NCBI RefSeq assembly: GCF_003575965.1
Contig: NZ_QWJJ01000017.1
Location: 47,102-111,101, forward strand
From: Pseudooceanicola sediminis
Lineage (GTDB): Bacteria; Pseudomonadota; Alphaproteobacteria; Rhodobacterales; Rhodobacteraceae
Reading direction: 5' to 3'
DNA: 64,000 nucleotides
The position numbers were made by a program, and so were the translations under genes. Below are positions 62,175 to 64,000 of the stretch, in pieces. Each line of letters begins with the position of its first letter. The stretch's first letter is position 1. Under the pieces are notes generated by a model that was not told the DNA's origin, made no database searches, and saw nothing but the letters and a program-made list of their open reading frames with translations.

Positions 62175-63589
62175 GTCTTGCCGATCTCGAAACGCGGCTC
62201 GCCCAGGATCTGGCCTTTCTCAACCTTCCCGCGTCACCTTGGGTGCCACCCCGCGACGGTGTCCTCGATGTCTTGATCGTCGGCGGGGGTATGTGCGGAT
62301 TGGCGGCGCTAGCACAGCTGCGTTTCCTCGGCATCGACAACAGCTTTGCGATCGATGCTGCCGCCGAAGGCTTCGAGGGTCCTTGGGAAACCTTCGCCCG
62401 GATGCGAACCCTACGCTCGCCCAAGTCACTGACCGGCCCCGCATTGGATCAGCCATCCCTGACGTTCCGCGCCTGGTTCACCGCCCAATGGGGTGCAGCG
62501 GCCTGGGATGCCCTGGACAAGATCCCAAAGCCGCAATGGATGGAGTATCTGCGTTGGTATCGCCGCGTTCTGGCCCTGCCCGTGCGAAACGAGACCCGTT
62601 TGAGAGACCTGCGCGGAGAGGGAACGCTGCTGCGCGTCACGATGAACGGACCGGAAGGTCCGGCACAGCTCCTGGCCCGCCGGGTGGTGTTGGCAACGGG
62701 CCGATCGGGCCTTGGCGGCGGCGCAGTCCCGTCGCCGCTTCGCGGTCTGGATCCACGGTATTGGGCGCATAGTGCGGATGACATCGACTTCTCCCAACTC
62801 CGCGGGCGTGAGGTGGCGGTCATTGGCGCAGGGGCGTCCGCCTTCGATAACGCCGCCGTGGCGCTTGAGGCCGGCGCGGCACGGGTCGATCTGCTGATCC
62901 GGCGCGCAAGCATTCCCGCTGTCAACAAGCTGACTGGCATAGCAAGTCCCGGTACTGAGCTGGGGCTGGGTCACCTCCCTGACGACTGGAAGCTGCAAAT
63001 TCACGGCTATGCCGCTGCTCAGCAAGTGCCCCCACCGCGCCATTCGGTTCGCCGGGTGTCTGCACATGACAACGCGTATTTTCACTTGGATTGCGCGCTG
63101 ACCGGCGTCACCCCGGCCGGTGATCGCGTAAAGATCGAAACCTCGCGCGGTCAGTTCGAAAGCGACTTCGTGATCGCGGGAACCGGATTTCGAAATGATT
63201 TCTCTGATCGAGCGGAACTGTCCCAAATCGCTCCTCATGTGCTCTCATGGGCAGATCGACCCGGCTTTCCCCTCAGCCAACGCAACAGCAATTTCGGCCA
63301 GTCGCCCTATCTGGCACCCGATTTCTCCTTTATCGAAAAGCAGCCTGGCATGTGCCCTGCCCTGGCGCAAATTCACTGCTTCAACGACGCTGCCATGCTG
63401 AGCCACGGCAAGGTTTCCGGCGATATCCCCGCAGTTTCAGTTGGCGCAAAGCGCCTGGCACGCGCCATCGCGCGCGCCTTCTTTGCGGAGGATATCGAGG
63501 TGCATTTCGACAGACTTCGCGCCTATGACACGCCCGAACTGCACGGGGATGAATATCTGCCCGCAGATCATCTGCCGAATCGAGCGTGA
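62171..63589 (+). CDS. FAD-dependent oxidoreductase (flavin monooxygenase-like)
   Basis: A 472-residue flavoprotein. VLIVGGGMCGLAALAQL (residues 35-51) is the FAD-binding site; LRGREVAVIGAGASAFDNAA near residue 217 is the NAD(P)H-binding fold. The pattern VIAGTGFRNDF is a typical monooxygenase loop. The ATG overlaps the PLP-enzyme stop by 4 bases, making it the last gene of the operon. Substrate unknown. Confidence 0.85.
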   Translation: MSLADLETRLAQDLAFLNLPASPWVPPRDGVLDVLIVGGGMCGLAALAQLRFLGIDNSFAIDAAAEGFEGPWETFARMRTLRSPKSLTGPALDQPSLTFRAWFTAQWGAAAWDALDKIPKPQWMEYLRWYRRVLALPVRNETRLRDLRGEGTLLRVTMNGPEGPAQLLARRVVLATGRSGLGGGAVPSPLRGLDPRYWAHSADDIDFSQLRGREVAVIGAGASAFDNAAVALEAGAARVDLLIRRASIPAVNKLTGIASPGTELGLGHLPDDWKLQIHGYAAAQQVPPPRHSVRRVSAHDNAYFHLDCALTGVTPAGDRVKIETSRGQFESDFVIAGTGFRNDFSDRAELSQIAPHVLSWADRPGFPLSQRNSNFGQSPYLAPDFSFIEKQPGMCPALAQIHCFNDAAMLSHGKVSGDIPAVSVGAKRLARAIARAFFAEDIEVHFDRLRAYDTPELHGDEYLPADHLPNRA

Positions 63590-63980
63590 AGCGCCCCGCC
63601 GTCGCACTCATCGAGATCCCCCAACCCAATCCGTGAAGCGCTCTCCTTTGTATGCTCTGCGTTGCTCGGCGCACAATATCCCGCTTCGTTCACACGCACC
63701 GAGGATGCAGGGAGTTTACAGCGGCATAGCTCCCGCCCCGAGGGCGAAAACCAACTCTGGTCCCCTCTGGCGGGCTGCGCCCAAGAAGAAGTATTTGCCC
63801 TCTTCGCCCACGCGACGAAGCAAGTTAAGTTCTCTATTCCACGGCTGCTGACCGCGTGCGCTTTCGTATGCGAAAGCAGAATGTCAGTCCCATGAAATCT
63901 TTCTGAAAAGGGCTATGATTTTGGGTTGCGCCTGATTGTATTGGGGGTTAGATCGGGGCTCCACTGCTTAGTGGTTTTGT
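63590..63980. other. Spacer between catabolic operon and tRNA
   Basis: About 390 bases of visibly lower GC than the rest of the window. Apart from a promoter-like pair near the end, I see no gene and no insertion-sequence end. Confidence 0.4.
63926..63953 (+). promoter_or_regulatory. Promoter of the initiator tRNA gene
   Basis: TTGCGC at 63926-63931, 16-base spacer, TTAGAT at 63948-63953. The start would be near 63960, about 20 bases before the tRNA. Between them CCACT-GCTT-AGTGG followed by TTTTG is a small hairpin at 63961-63979. Confidence 0.5.
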
Positions 63981-64000
63981 CGCGGGGTGGAGCAGCCCGG
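63981..64000 (+). tRNA. Initiator tRNA-fMet (5' part)
   Basis: The last 20 bases read CGCGGGGTGGAGCAGCCCGG, identical in style to bacterial tRNA-fMet: C1 (the unpaired initiator position), GTGGAGCAG in the D arm. The gene continues beyond the window. It is preceded by a promoter-like sequence. Confidence 0.85.

Noticed and set aside
63590-64000. End of a ribosomal RNA operon (5S followed by tRNA-fMet)
   Set aside because: In this family tRNA-fMet often ends rrn operons, but the sequence before it does not resemble 5S rRNA and a separate promoter is visible.

Overview
The window is GC-rich chromosomal DNA from an alphaproteobacterium, most likely a Rhodobacteraceae (Roseobacter-group) species. 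I infer this from gene content and protein style: an F1 ATPase operon atpHAGDC without the F0 genes, an NDUFS4-like complex I accessory subunit, DUF2125 and extensin-like proteins, a two-domain ClpA, TAXI/TRAP transporters, and frequent GTG starts with 4-base GTGA/ATGA couplings. No database search was run, so all names rest on recognised motifs and family resemblance.

From 1 to about 36 kb the content is mostly housekeeping. It holds a class II deacetylase fragment, DUF167, an M48 lipoprotein and an SLC13 permease. These are followed by a YmdB-type phosphoesterase, an Excalibur-type lipoprotein with a cell-wall amidase, gatCA, a ceramidase-like membrane protein and an UlaG-like hydrolase. 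Next come the F1 ATPase operon, a methyltransferase, gloB, clpA, an ExbB/OmpA coiled-coil pair, chaC, DUF2125, the coupled hisC-tyrC-extensin operon, rpsD, an LpxR-like protein, a PLDc_N protein, uvrB with a YdcF protein, and the NDUFS4-like gene. Several spacers carry short tandem duplications, and five places carry a phased CGGTATC repeat. A decayed Omp85/BamA C-terminus lies between hisC and rpsD.

From about 36 to 63.6 kb the content is accessory and catabolic. It starts with two alpha/beta hydrolases, a membrane-anchored AraC regulator and a LysR/aldo-keto reductase divergent pair. A first catabolic block (41.6-51.3 kb) holds a GMC oxidoreductase, a TauD-type dioxygenase, a TAXI-TRAP importer, and a three-subunit molybdenum hydroxylase on the minus strand. 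A second block (51.6-63.6 kb) is a LacI-controlled operon. Its order is ABC ATPase, hydantoinase A, hydantoinase B, binding protein, two permeases, a cysteine-desulfurase-like PLP enzyme and a flavoprotein. A perfect 16-bp palindrome sits between the LacI gene and the operon. The combination suggests uptake and breakdown of a cyclic amide or hydantoin-type N-heterocycle, possibly one containing sulfur; the substrate is unknown. The window ends inside an initiator tRNA gene.
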